Of a stretch of DNA of 64,000 nucleotides, positions 44,568-58,455 are shown one piece after another. The notes under the pieces were generated by a model, which made no database searches, had not been told where the DNA came from, and saw only the letters and a list, made by a program, of their open reading frames with translations. The position numbers and the translations under genes are program-made. Positions within the stretch are counted from its first letter, which is position 1, and the number at the start of each line of letters is the position of its first letter. Origin of the DNA: Isoetes taiwanensis (Eukaryota > Streptophyta > Lycopodiopsida > Isoetales > Isoetaceae); contig JAJEKV010000093.1 in the NCBI GenBank assembly GCA_021234155.1, positions 994,001 through 1,058,000 on the forward strand. The letters are read 5' to 3'.

Positions 44568-47500
44568 TAATCGGTGGTCTTTTGAGTGCATTTTGCTCCC
44601 ACAGCTTTATAAGCAACCTCCTTAATTTCAGTGTTTTGATCATCCATGTGAATCAATAGAGGTGTCTATAAACCTTTGAACCTACCAGATAAAAGCATCT
44701 TAAAGGCATTAGGCAAATACTCTCTATACACAATGGCAATAACAAGTCTGTTTGGACATATGCAATTGATCAAATTCTCACGAGAAAACCAAGAAAACTA
44801 CCATGGAACGACAATACATTCCAACCATGCTGAAAGTAACCTTTGAGATTGAAGGTACTACGACACTCATAGGTACTAAATGGATAACATAAATTAAATA
44901 CAAGTGTTTCAATGTTGGTAAACTCACATTTTTCTTCACTATAAGTGGATGGCATAGCCTGGAGTAAATGAGGGATTGCCCTCAATGCTGCAGACCGTAC
45001 ATTGTCATTGCTATCATCAGGCGTTTCTCTAACATGTGCTTAATTTAAGCATCTCTGTTCATCTGCTTGAATCCTTAGGATTCAGGTATCATGCTTCTAA
45101 TACTTTTCCATATTTAGATGCATTCTACAGAACAGGAAGCATAAAATCAATTAACTTGCCTTTGAGAACCCCTCCACAAATATTTATTACATTTTTCAAG
45201 GACATGGCAAATGCTTTCACCGGCCATGTATGTCGACATAAAGGGGTCTTCATCTATACAGGGACTTTTATAATTTGGTAACATCTGAGCCATGTTCAAT
45301 TAATTCAATCAAATCCACCTAAAAATATATATTTTGGGTTAGTAACTAAACAAAATTGATACAAATTCAAAAGAACATCATGGACTTTGTCAAAGCAACA
45401 GTATGCTACTTACCATATTTGCTGCCACAAGATAGCCCAAACGATGATGTCAGGGAACAAGAAATAAAGCATGACCAAATTGCTCATGCCTCTATCTTTA
45501 CATTACCAGGTAAGAGAAATGCCTCTATATATATCTAGACAAATGTAGAAGCATATTTGTAACCCATTCTATACTGTCATGGGAAGAGTTTGGAGGATTC
45601 TATTCATTCTCACTAGATGAGGTTAATAAATCAACATGGGTCTATGGGGAGTGCATCAATGAGCCTTTTAAATGACCACGATGTTTTTTTAAACCATTTC
45701 CATATATGATATTTATAGGCTAAGGGAGATGTCTTTGATACTGACACAGTGCAAATTTTATAAGCGGTCAAATTTCCATTTAAAACCCACATACATTATC
45801 ATATATATATCCCCCAGCCTCTCTCAATACCTCAGACAAAAAGCACTTTTATTGCAGAAGGCAACAGGCATATTGATGGCCATACTAAGTTATCCCGGAT
45901 ACTTTGTATCCAGATCACCCTAAAGCAAATGTTGCCCGTCACTGTTGGTACCCAACAACGTACAGGAACATTATTATTGAAGATAAAACCCTCCATGTCC
46001 ATACCTAAACTTACCGCATTACAAAGTCCTTGTCTGAGAGAAATGTTCCAAAGGGCAGCCATGGTAGCATGCGAACCGCCAGCACCAACCTATGTATAAG
46101 AAGATATGAATAGAACTAAGAAACAAATTGAACAACCACGATAAGCCACACACCTTGCCAGCTTGCCCAAGCTCCCATGGCAAAAGCAACTGAGTAATCA
46201 CTTCAACTGCAACCTGAGTCCAGAAGGGTGTGGAAGTCTGCATTCTCAAACAAGTCGTCCAGTAACTGGCAAAAGCCCCACTAGAGGGTGGTAGCAGCAA
46301 AACTTTCTGGTCAATTTCAAAAAGAAAGATTCTGAAGTGAACTCCTTGATGCATATAGCTCTCAATGGAGCCTCAATAATGGATACAACACCCCAACCTG
46401 TATTTTCATTTGCCTTATTGTGTTCTATTACAAGCGCAGTGGAACATTTCAATTTAGCAATGCCCTTATAACTTAATGAAGATTAAATTTCCTCACTGAC
46501 TTGGCAATGTACTTTTAATACGAAGTCTGGGGTCTCCTTTCAGGGTAGAAGACACTTTGCAAAATACTGGAAACAATTCTACGAAAGATATGGAACAACC
46601 TGCAAAGAGGCCCAAAAATAGATTTTGTAATTGGCAAGACATGGTAGATACATAGACAATGCATTCACATTCATACTTTGCAGAAATTATATAAAATAGT
46701 CACGGACTATTTCTAGGCCATGTGAGCTTCGGTCCATTCTTCACTCCCTACGTTGCTCTGACTAAGGAGAAAAGTTAATATGCTTTGAATAGAGGTCTTT
46801 AGATGAAGAAAACCGATAACTTTAGAAAAGCTTTCTGTTAAGTCCATGCACTTTTCTCTATTTGTGTATTTCCCTGTTGATTTATATCTGGATACGGTCA
46901 GATCAAAACAAACATTAACCTATAGCATACTTATCCCTGATTTTAAATACTTGAAAATGAAACTTAGCGCATCGTCACTACACTGTTTTAACGACAAATC
47001 AAACCTTAAAGATTCACTTGTTCTGCTGCTGAAAGACTATAGGTACAGAGCAAAGGGATATGGTCAGCAAATGGAAGCTGCAAAATTGCTGCATGTTATT
47101 TCTATGCATAAGTGAAATCCGTCAAATAATGCATAACAAATAGATTGCAACAATCAGGATAACCATCTTCCCCTCATATCTGCATATCACAGCATGACTT
47201 GGAATTATCTAACTATAGGCCTGATTTCTGAAAGCAACCAAATCTTTCCAACATTAGCTGTAGTTTATCATTGCTTACATACCTGTCATGCATCACTGCC
47301 ACCCTTGGTCAGACTAAAGTTCAATATGCAGATGGGTAGAATTTCTCAACTAACTGCTCAGAATGCCCTCCTGCTTCATAAGGCATTCATGCATCTATGA
47401 GACTTTGCGCAATTGACCTTTTGCTCAAAATAGGCTAAGTTCAAAAACGTTTTGATTTTGTGCCTTGGTCCATATAATAGCGAGAGTTGACAAAGTTATA

Positions 47501-50500
47501 ACCAATGAGCATTGACATGTTATATCACGGCATCCAATTAATCGGTTGCTGTAAAGTCGTTTATCAACCTTCACAATGAGGCAAATTTTCAAATGCAGTT
47601 GACGGGGGCTAGACCAAATATTGCTCCATCTAAATGAATCAAGCATACGAAGATTGGAAGAACAAGGAGAATATGTCTCAAAATCTTTGGATAAAACTAG
47701 AATACTTAAAATTTTGGAAGATTAGTTAGTTAGTTAGTTAGTTAAACAGATTTTGAACGTCATATCACATTAAAAACTAAATTCATACTTCATTCCCTTA
47801 CTAAAATGTTTTTGTCTTGCAACCATATGGATTATTGTTAGGCATTCATTACAAAAAAAAAAAGTAGACAACCTAAATTGAGTTTCGAAGGCCCCAGAGG
47901 CTCATGCATATGTGATGCACTAAAACTATGAGTTAGATTACATAAAACTGCTTTAGGAGCAAAGAACTTTAGGAATTAAACCCCAAAAGCATTTTAAGTA
48001 TTTTCTGTTGACACACTTTCTTTAATACACCCAAGACTCTGATAATATTTTATGCAAATTACTTTGCCAGAACTGCCACTCAAAAGATGCTGTTCATCGA
48101 AGAGTTTCATAGATAAAATATAAGTTACAAGGAAGACAAAAGTTCTGTCTTTGAGCTCAGGATAATGGGTATAAACTACATTAGGAAGGAAGCTTTCTAA
48201 AACTGCATCAAAGTTATGAAAAAAGAAACCATAAAACATTATTACCATATACATGTCCATATTGCATTTCCTATGAATGATAGAATACCTGAAAGAAAGT
48301 TGTTCATTAGTCAGCTTTGTCCTGAACTTTTGTATAATAGATGTTTTAGAAAATGGTTTCCTTTCAAAAACAACAGGACATAGAGGAAACCATCTGAATA
48401 CCTGACATCTGAAGATTTTTGAAGATGTCAAAGTGATCATAATTATATCGACCAACTTTGTGGTGAAACATAATAACCAAGTACTTGTGCTGCTTTGACT
48501 ACATATTGTGCAATATTTACATCATCATCACCAACTGCACTGCACAGGATGTGTGTGGGTCTGCATCATGCTCTGATCAGCACTAATGTGTAATTTACGC
48601 CAGGCAACTCATGTAGTAAAAGAAACTGCATTTATTTCGCTGGACTCATAGAAACAAAGAAAATAGAAAATTCAAAGAAACTTGATTTGATTTCTACTCT
48701 GGGAAAAAAAATCTAAGCAACAATTATCAGCCACAAAAATAAAGGAGTTCCAGTTCACAGAAAAAACTTGTCTCCCTAGAATGGAGCAACTTGCTCAATC
48801 TCACGAATGATATGCACTGTCACCAGACGTTTTGAAGGACAAACACAACAATACAAAGAGGTGGGCGCTCAATACGTACCATGTGCAAGAAGGGAACACT
48901 GTTACATATGAGCCTAAGTAGCAACCTATTTAACAGCCGCGAGATGTCAGCATGGAGTTGCTTCAGTCCAAGATCAACATCCTCTTCACAATGGACTGGG
49001 CCAGGGCTGACTCATGTCCCAAAAGTCAAAACATGATAATGAGGTCCAAATATTCACCTGCATAATGCGGAACAAGCAAATCAAAATTTGCAGCTCGTTC
49101 CTCTGCTAAATCTGCAAAAGTAATCATGGGCTGAAAATCAAGTTCAATCGCTAGCTTAAATAAAAAGGAGGTTGTCTGCAAACACCAATGGTTTACCAAT
49201 ATAATATACACAGTTGCCCGAGCTGCTCCCTGAGTCTTTACCACACTTATTCCATTCACAAAAGCTCAGGCAAGAACAGGGCGGAGCAATTGTTGATGAC
49301 TCCTGCCGTCAATTGTTAATGCACATAAAGATCAATTGTTTTAAATAAGGCGTTACGCCTGGACATCATACAGCATCCTGCGGTCTTCCCTTGAAAGGTG
49401 TAGAAAGGAGGAACTCATTATCAATGAGCACTTTCTATTGCTTAATTCTTCAGATTCTTCTCTGGCTGCAACTGCACATATAAAGGAAGCATGAAAAGGA
49501 AGATTTATTAAGTAAGACCGAAGAGGTCTATGGGAACAACCATAACACAAACAGAATTCAAGACCTCCGGGAGGATTGGCAAAACAGCATAAACTGCCAC
49601 AGAAATACCCCAGTTTTCTAGTATTTTTACAAAGTGCTGAATCAATGAACTATGAGACAACTGAAGCTTTTGAGAAAATGAAGAGCAAGATGTTTGTCAT
49701 GTGGAAACATGGAAAAATTCGACAACCAATCCATGTGTGTTAGCAGCAGTTTCACAATCCATGTGTATTAGCGGCAGTTTTCACATGTAGAAGCATATCT
49801 AACTCTATTGACACATGCTGTTGGAGGGTTCCTCAGTCATGGAGCCAAGCTATTATTCTTATCTATTATTGTAATGTTCTGTTTCTCATCTTCCAGAATG
49901 CCAATCAAATTTAAAACGACAATGTTTATGTTAGCATGATCCTGATGCAGACCAGTTTGGTTGTAATCCTAAGATATGGGTTTGATGACGAAAATATTTC
50001 AAATGCTAATAAACCAGTGGAAACAGGAATGTCCTAAGAGGTTTCCAGTTTATTTTAAGCATGGCAATGCTTTTAACAGGGAAGGCTTTCCCTCATTAGC
50101 TGATACCTCGAGGGTGAAGTAGCGAGAACCAAAGGCTCAATCTCTTCAAGCAGAGATAAGGATATTCTGACAATGTCAAAGGGATTCATCTGTGGTCCCA
50201 ACAGTAACAATGGCAAAAGCTGCGCTGGCATGCATTCTTGCAATTTTGAGAATGGTCACCTCAAACGAAATATGAAACCAACCGCACGCAGAAAAGAATG
50301 GCTGCAGTAACTGGGATTTATATGTGTTATTGGCCAGAAATGACGGTCGGGTTACTATGATGGAATGTGCACCTCCCTTACAACCCGGTGGAATGGTCAA
50401 ATCACCGGCATTTGGTGGCTGGTAGAAGGAATCTACAAAACATCCAGCTAATAATCCAGACCTAACGACAGCATCTATAGCATTCAGGAATAGCGAGTCT

Positions 50501-52164
50501 TGCCGCAAACGTCAGATGGAAAGATGTAAATAAGGAGAAAAATGATCAAAGATGATGTTATACGTTTCACGGGTCAACCCAGTTCCGTAAAGCTTCGCAA
50601 TTCAGTTCCTGGCTATCAGCTGGCGCCATGCTGTTATGACCTCCGTTCCCCACAATTATTCAGCACTTGAAAATAAATAGGGGATGATATTAGATAAGTA
50701 GAAGCCATGTTTTGACTCCTAACAGATTAACTTTTCACAATATAATATCAGTTAATGGCGTTGTTGAAAACGACATAAGCGAATGAGGTGAATGATGTCG
50801 TTTTTATTTCTATTTATCATCTTCCGTGGGTTTCTAGATCTAATTATATGATGCAAACTACATCTTTGCAATAACATGGAACAAGGATAGTAAATCACCT
50901 GGAATGTGAATGTCCAGCATTACTATTAGAACACCTAACAGGAATCCAAATGTTCCCTTGAGCCTGTCACACCTGGCGCCCCGAGCAACTACAATCATTT
51001 GACAAAGCAGCTTTTTACCTCATGGAATATTGGAGTCACGAAATAGAGTGCAGATTATCTGCAAAGAGTAAACCAAGCCAATATGGGAGACCCTGAGCAC
51101 AAGTATTTGCTTCATTTGGAGAGGAAAACTTTGCTACTGGGACAGAGGATAAGATGGCATCAATTGCTGCATCTACACGAGCACTTTTCAATCCAAAGAG
51201 CTCAGAAGACTGATAATGCAAAGACATATCTCCTCAGATTAACTTCCAAAAATGGAATTGCCTGTGCAGTTAGAAAAGAATATGAGAAATCATTTATGTC
51301 TTTTAGCTACAACATCACCAATAATAAAAAAAATAACTAGAAAAGAGTACCAATAGCTCAGCTGGCATTGCTGGTTACAACAATGTGAAGTCCCTTGCAC
51401 CTATGAAAAGCATCCACCGACAGTTAAACCAATGCCACGGCACTTACCCAGCATAAGTTGATCAATGTACCTTATACCTCAGGAAGCGATGCGCGACAAT
51501 CCAGAAATAAAGCGTGACAACTGGCTCCTACATTTTCCACGAGATTGAAGCAAAGGCTTTAACATGATTTGAAGCAGTGTCCCTCCCATGCTATCTGCAA
51601 CCAATAACTACCAGTCAAGCAGTATCTTTACAAAAAACCAAGTGAATGTTGCAAGTCCAGTCATTGCACCCATGCCAAGAAAATGAAGAGCTAGACACGA
51701 TTTGCTTCATTGGTAGACACAAACACAATGGCAAAGCAAACTTCACTTCAATGTAATCTTAGCTCCTAAACATATGTTAACCATACTAGAGCTGACTTAA
51801 TACTTACAAAATCCAAGACCCTCTCCCTTTTTTGGGATTATTCTTAAGCTCAATTTGCTTTTGTAGAACATTACTCAAATATTGTTTTCCCCCATCAGTC
51901 ATACAGTTGCTTACATGTTTTGATACAGCAAGACTAAAAACACAATTTTCAACCTCGACAAGCGAGAAAAAAAATACAAAACTTCTTCACTAATTGGAGA
52001 ATAAGAAATGCAACCAAGCAATGTAGAGTAAACAGTCACTGCCGAACCTGAAGTAGACTCGGTGGTTCAGCTTGATAAGTCAAATATTGATGTAGTCTTT
52101 CTAGTGCTCTTTTTCTTGTTGACCGGTCCGGATCTCTGGTGCAGTTCAGGTCTCTTTGTATTTT
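44568..52164 (-). pseudogene. DNAAF5: DNAAF5-like gene, copy B, mostly frameshifted
   Basis: Second copy of the DNAAF5-like gene. Its N-terminal exon, 52,164-52,048, is exactly 117 bp (39 codons, phase 0): the KIQRDLNCTRDP start is followed by RSTRKRALERL and ends AEPPSLLQ. That matches the start of known DNAAF5 proteins well, and it has a strong acceptor (TTCCCCTTGCACTTTAG) and a GT donor. Its last exon also keeps more protein (HMDDQNTEIKEVAYKAVG) than copy A. Most exons between carry indels; for example the homologue of the intact 28,341-28,213 exon is out of frame near 50,360-50,510. As given, this copy cannot make a full protein. If these errors are sequencing errors, both copies might be one good gene. 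Confidence 0.75.
52048..52164 (-). CDS. DNAAF5: DNAAF5 N-terminal exon, intact in copy B
   Basis: This 117-bp exon is in phase 0 and free of stops; the copy A homologue (29,987-29,878) is 110 bp and frameshifted. Key residues are Asp-Leu-Asn-Cys near the start and the Arg-rich STRKRALERL run, the first helix of the HEAT array. The initiator ATG must lie in an exon upstream (above 52,164), which I could not identify. Confidence 0.75.
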
Positions 52165-52169
52165 CTAAA

Positions 52170-55100
52170 GTGCAAGGGGAACAGATTATCAAGAATCAAT
52201 TTTTAGCTTCCGTCCTTTATCATTTTATTTTCACCCCAACGTCATTGCAACGTGGATTAACAGCAAATCCATCTCCAGGATTAATTAGTATTGCAACGTT
52301 TCTTTGGGTAGCACCAGTTTCTGATATGATTGATTTGTACAGGACAAAAATTTATGTAATCGACACTTTTCTGGATTAATCACTATCCCTAGACATTATG
52401 TACCCTGAATAAATTCCGCCACTTGAGCATCGACACATGACTTATGATCGACGTCGAAAACTTCCCATAGAAACTAAGGCGTAATCAGCCAACAGATACA
52501 ACGTACCATGTATTTGATAAAGTAGAAACCTATCTTGCAGATTTTTTTCTTGAACTGCCTTCTAGATTTGTTTGGATATCTTTAGCTCAACGAAGTCCAA
52601 AAAATAAGTTTTAGCAAGAACAATGGCCGCTGTTATGAGCTTTGCTTGATGTTTTTCGGATATCGGTTTTAAGTCCGGTGGCAATGCCGCTCTTTGTTGA
52701 ATCTGTTAAGTCGGTAGTTTGAATTTTTTGTGCTACTATGGTTTGTTAGTGCTGCTTTTTTTTCTCTCTTTATATTCAGAGTTTATAAAGGAATGGTCCG
52801 CTGGCCAAAATTATTGTGCCACATTTGAGGACACGGAATATGGCCCATGGACCATTGCCCCTAACGTAAAGGCTGATTACAATAATTCTGCTCCCATATC
52901 GAAGGGGGGCTTACACGTGGTACACTTTCCTGAAATTTTGTCTTACTTGTCATTGTCAGCAAATATTTATTAAGTGTACATTTTTTACTGTGGTGAGTAG
53001 AATCATGTAGAATGTAGGGTAAAAAGTCAGAATGTATTTTGGAATATAAGGTAACAAACTCTAAATGTAAGAGTAAAGGATTATATTTCAAAACAAAAAA
53101 TATTACACAATTGAGTAAAAAATAGTAGGGTAACAATAATACAATTCCAATGAAACTTTTCCATTCAACCGGATCAAAAAGGTTTATATACGGCGGAGTT
53201 CTGACAAAAAACTACTACTTCAAGTCACATGTTTCGACCGGGGAAGTTCACAATCAAGATTTTTCCAAACTTCGGTTCAACTAAGAACCTCATCTCGGGC
53301 AAAAGGTCCACAAACCACGAAAATAAAAAAAGAAAGTCTAGGAAAACCGGAAAAAAACAAACAAGAAAGAAAAGAGATATTATATCTCTTTAAATACACT
53401 TACAAAAGAAACCCTCAAGCGCTACACATGCGGCTAAAAACTTGAATCTAAGCTCCAAACTAATATGCAACATCTTAAAACATGCGGATCTAAGTAAAAA
53501 CATAAACCTCGACCCTTCACCTTTTTTGGCAAAACTTCAATCTTCCAAGATCTGGCTGAGAAATGAAGGCGCCATCGACAAAAAATTAGGTGTGGGCTCA
53601 TGAACCCGGTAAAAGTACCAGAGACTCGCCAATCTTTCAAACTAAATGCAACATTAGAATCGACTAAGACTCACAAGAACAACTCAAAACTTGAACATCT
53701 ACCACAAAAACCTCGATCTTCACCACTTTAGAACAAAGAACACCCGATCTTTTCTAAACCTTGAAGGCGTTACAAAAAATGAAAATGCGAAAAAACAACG
53801 TTGGCTCATGAACAAGCCCTAGAAACAAGCCCTGGGACCACGGAGAGGAAATACGAAGATATGAGATCGAACTATGGCCCGAACGCCATATGCTTTTGAC
53901 GCTTAAAAAGGAGGAAGAACGCGTGATGTCGAAAAGTATTTTAAAGGGCTAACGCTACATCGCCATCGCCTTCCACGTTATGTTAAAGATTTTGGGCAAC
54001 ATCTGGCTGTCAAGTGGAAGCACACTTGACAATACAATAATTGCCCAAGGGCCTTTCCCCTATAATAACAAGGCTACCGATGCATTGGAGGGTTATCTAA
54101 GAGAGGTGGTTAAAGTTACTTGTAATGCTTTGATACTTAGGGTCATTTCCCACTCGCCATTAAGTTAAGTTAGCTTAACTACTTGGTTATCTCTTAACCT
54201 AACTAAAAAGAAAAAATGGTTTTCCATTGAGGTGGTTAAATTAGAACTAACTTAACGAAGCATGCAAATCTGCATTCCCATCATGCGCATTAAGTTAGAA
54301 TTAAAAAATTAAATTAAAGCTTGAGGCGGTGATTCACACTAGCAGTTAAAGGGCAAAGTTAGGTTAGTGTTAACTATGCTTGTTTCACACTGCCAGTTAA
54401 GAATTTATATTAATTTAAAGATAGTTTTACTGGAAAAGGAAAATGCAAATGATCTTACTGGTCCCTTGCTTTAGCACTAACGATGTCCTGTAGTATATTG
54501 GATTTCTAGGCTACAAAGGGCATATGGTAAATTGCCTAGAAAGGGATTTCTTGTTGATCAAGCTTTGAAGTTTACGTTTGGCTTTGAGAATGCCCCTTGA
54601 ATAACTCTATCGTTTAATGGATTTACCCATTCAAGCATTGAGCCATGGTACTTAGGGTACTCCATTTGGCAAGATATGGTAGCAAGCATGCCAAAGTACT
54701 TTGGACCATTCAAATTTGTTTTTATTATGGAGTAGTAGTGACCTTTGCTAAATACACCATGGTGACTATGGTTGGGTACCAGCTAGCTCTATTAACTAGG
54801 TTCAACTTTAGCTAGATAAACTTAAGTTCATTCTCTAGTGCAATAAACAAATTCAATGGTTCGAATAAAAAATCACTATTCAAAAGTGATTGGCTCAATC
54901 AGTATTCATATATTGACCGTCAAATATCAATGTTTTTAGACTTGTCGACAACCCGGGCATCACTCTCAATCGGCATCGGATCTTCACCTGCCTACAGACC
55001 GAATCGAATGCTCCTTAATTTTCTAAATCAATCACTGAGATTTTCAGTTTTTTCCTCTTCAATTTCCGTTGATGTCTTCATCTTGTTGGATCTTGTAAAC

Positions 55101-56520
55101 TTTCAAATACAATGATACCCATTACGTTTTCTGTGTTACCTCAGCAAATTACCTAGGTTTCATATTTATCTAGGTAGCTATTTATTTACAGAGTATGTGA
55201 CTCTGTACAGAGTAAGTAACTCTAGTTGCAATATATACACAGAGTATGTGACTCTGCCTAGAGCATAGCATGCAGCACTAGTTGCAGTAGTAGACATAAT
55301 AACCATTTCATTTATCACAACTGTAGCCCAATGTACAAGAATGATTTCTTTCACCTTAAATATCAACCTGAGGACAAATAAATCTAAGAGAGAATAAAGC
55401 TGAGAAAATATATCAGAGACAGAATAACCATTTCATTTACATCATAACTGGCATAGCATTTTCATATATATTTACAAGACAGAATAACTGGCATACATAG
55501 CTCTAACTCTACAGGTTGTGGTCTGATTTGCAGAGCATATTAGTTTTAGTTATTCCCTGATGCCCAGCCCTTGAATCATTAGTACTAAACACTGGTAATG
55601 TTTAGCCAGCTTCTTATCTACTTCTCTGTGACATGGCCAACTATATACCTGATTTGCAAATAATGGATTGATTGCATGTCCGTGTATAGATAGTTTTTGT
55701 GAACTACTTTGCAACTTTGGCATGGCGAAAATATATTTCTAGCCTTTATTAGAACAGTGGCCGTTTCTTATCTGCTTCTCTGTGACATGGTATGCCGCTA
55801 GGTGTGCCTGTAGAAAACTGTTTGTTGTTCATCATATGATTCAACCATATTGATTCTTAAATTGTTTACTTACTGTTCATCTGTCTGCTTGCAAAACTGG
55901 CAATGATGCTTAACTAAAAGTGTCCATGACTCTTACACGCCATTTTGTCAAGCTGTACTGCTTTGCAGACAGTCTTACATGGCCTGATGGTGCATTTCTA
56001 TGCAAGGCTTGATAGCAAGTTTAAGCTGCAAAGATTTTCCTTACTTCCCTCATAATGAAATGTCCATTTAGAGCCAGTTCCAGTAGTAAATGTTTAGGCC
56101 CTGGAAGTGTCCATGACTCATTGAGCAATGAATTTCATCAGTTCCTGTTCTCTGATTTCCAGCTCCATCTGTTATATTTGCTAAGCTAATCATTTTCATT
56201 TTCATTCATATTCTCCAGATTACAAACATTGATCAATGCAAGGCAAATAGCACTAGGATGCAGTTTAGAATATTTTCAATAAAAACTGAGCCTGTACAAT
56301 AGGAAATCATAGCATGAAAGATAAACATCCACAAGAGTAAACATGCCCAAAAATCAAGAGAGATAATAGTCTACAAATTTAGCTTTATTATAGATGTTGC
56401 CTTAATCCAGGCTACTTGTGACAAGAGTACATGACTGTTGTGCACCCGTGGCTGGCTGAACATTACTGATTCAAGGCAAAATCTGAAAGAGAAATTTGTC
56501 TGTGCTTACCTAAACTTATT
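52170..56520. other. Long non-coding stretch of copy B
   Basis: Contains AT-rich sequence, two TTCACACT-GCAGTTAA-like blocks near 54,332 and 54,392, and a small CAGAGTATGTGACTCTG repeat at about 55,189 and 55,240. No gene recognised. The region just above 52,164 should hold the 5' exon and promoter of DNAAF5, but I cannot place them. Confidence 0.45.
55189..55257. repeat. Short direct repeat CAGAGTATGTGACTCTG
   Basis: Two copies about 51 bp apart. The unit is itself a partial inverted repeat (CAGAGT...ACTCTG). Confidence 0.7.
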
Positions 56521-56527
56521 ACAACCT

Positions 56528-57526
56528 TCAAAAATTTAGGACGAGATACTCGGCAATAGACTTCCTTAGTTCTTCTTCTAAAACGCAATACTCTGACTCC
56601 TCAAGAGGACCTTCTGTTGTTGTTGCTCCTGTACTTGCATCCCTAGCAACACTTTCAGCATTTTTGGCCAACCTATGAGATTCAAGCTCTTCCAATTCTG
56701 CATTTATATCAGCTTCACCTATATCAATCAGCAGATTATACAATATACAACATGAATGGGTAACAATATTGACATAAACTGGCTTCATCTTCATCTTCTT
56801 TTCCAAAACACCAAACTTTCTTTTCAACAAACCAAAAGTCTGCTCTATGAAAACGCGGGCCTTCATGAGCTCTTTGTTAAACTCACGTTCTACCGCCGAA
56901 TGTTGTTGTCCTATCTTATCCAGAAATGAAACGAGAAGCTATGGACTGCATGTATAACCCTTATCTGCCAAAATAAGAGGTCGTACTTGCTTGCTAAAAT
57001 TGATGGTAATTATTGGTTCCTGCATGATTTCACAAGCTTGAATTCTTTGACGGATGCCCGAGTTCTTCCAAACTCTTGAATCATGAACACTACCAGGATA
57101 TCCACAATCAATATCAATAAATCTGCAGTTAGTGTCGCAAATGGCCTGTAAAATTATGCTAAATCGCTGCTTTCTATCATAGTAATCATCTCTAGTTGGG
57201 CCAGTAGGTTGCAGAATTTCGAAGTGTGTGCAATCAAGTACACCACAAACATTAGGCACCTTCGAAATAAGAGCAAAAGCATTGATGACTCGTTGAATAT
57301 CCTCACCAACTGGAAACTTTATTACATCAGCAAAGTTACAGCAGATTGCTCTACATGTCTCCATACAAATTCTATGAACAGTACTAACACCACTTCCAAA
57401 TTTCTCTGAAATGACTAAAAAGTCAACACCTCTAAACAATTTGTAGAATGTGCATCCAACATGAAGATGCACTGAAATAGCATCACGAAAGTTATTTGAA
57501 ACATTATAGTTGCACATCATGGTCAA
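56528..57526 (-). pseudogene. PIF/Harbinger (HARBI1-like) transposase with one in-frame stop
   Basis: Two frames, 57,526-56,942 and 56,866-56,528, lie in the same phase and are joined by a stretch free of other stops; the only break is TAG at 56,939-56,941 directly after GYTCSP. The family has Trp at about this place (followed by LL), so TGG to TAG is likely. Landmarks: helix-turn-helix GSGVSTVHRICMETC; GVLDCTHFEI with first Asp98; FIDIDCGYPGSVHDSRVW with Asp149; LILADKGYTC with Asp188; and, after the stop, ARVFIEQTFGLLKRKFGVL with the candidate catalytic Glu. The enzyme cuts and pastes DNA at TWA targets. The associated Myb/trihelix-type protein of such elements may be the gene at 59,817-60,445. 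The terminal repeats were not found. Confidence 0.85.
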
Positions 57527-58455
57527 TAGTTATACTATTAATATGAATTTGTTCATACAATTGAAACCCCAGAAGTATATATTCTACCCTGTCTGATCCT
57601 TGTGGATCGCCACTGCCTTAACTTGTCTGCTGCACTAGAGCTACATTTCTTAATATTGCTTTCCAAGCTTGTACAAAACCAAAAAAATGTATTCCTCTTT
57701 ATTCAAAAGATCTGCTTCCACCTTGAATCGTCATAATATCCTAGCATAAACTTGTCAAACCAAGTAAAACTCCTCGGCTTTACCCACCACCTATTTTCTA
57801 ATGTAGACTCATGTCTTGCAACCAAATTGGCATCCTTAACATGATGTTGAACTAGCTGGCTATCTTCCTCTTTAATCTTCCATTCTATTATTCAAACTTT
57901 CCTCAAAGAACATTTGCTGACCCCTACCAATCATGGGTAATGTTTGCCCTGCTAGCATCATAATTGTCTGCTCCGTATTCATCCTTAAAAACCTTAAAAG
58001 TACTGATATATTCTACTAAGTTCATGCCCTTGCCAAACTCCAACCTATATCCTCCAACCGTATAAAATTCTAACGAGAAGAACCTGCAACAAACATATAC
58101 CAATTAAAATCCAAAGAAAACATGGGGTTTAACATTCCATGAGAGCAAATTTTCAGCTTATGATTGGGCTTTCAGAAATCAGCGCACAACCCTAACAGAG
58201 TTCCATGTTATAACCTGATTAAATTGTTAGTGGCTATTGCAGGATTTGGGATGTTAGAGCAAATGAGGTTGTTTGGGAATGGGTTGAACGTAATGTTCAG
58301 AGCACGAGGGTTGTTGAGAGGGATCTCAGACATGCATGTGAGGAGCTTTTAAGCCTTTGAAGGCTGTTATGTAAGACTACTATAAGCTGGAACTAGCCTG
58401 CCTATGTTATGCATTAGCCTGGGAAGCAGACTTAAAAAATGCAGCATACAGCAGT
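57527..58455. other. Non-coding or decayed stretch
   Basis: No family recognised. A 37-codon stretch at about 58,248-58,358 (plus, starting DVRANEVVWEWVERN) looks protein-like and might be an exon remnant of the receptor gene downstream, but this is weak. Confidence 0.35.

Noticed and set aside
52719-52973. 84-codon plus-strand frame near the expected 5' end of DNAAF5
   Set aside because: Wrong strand for DNAAF5, not kept in copy A, no motif.
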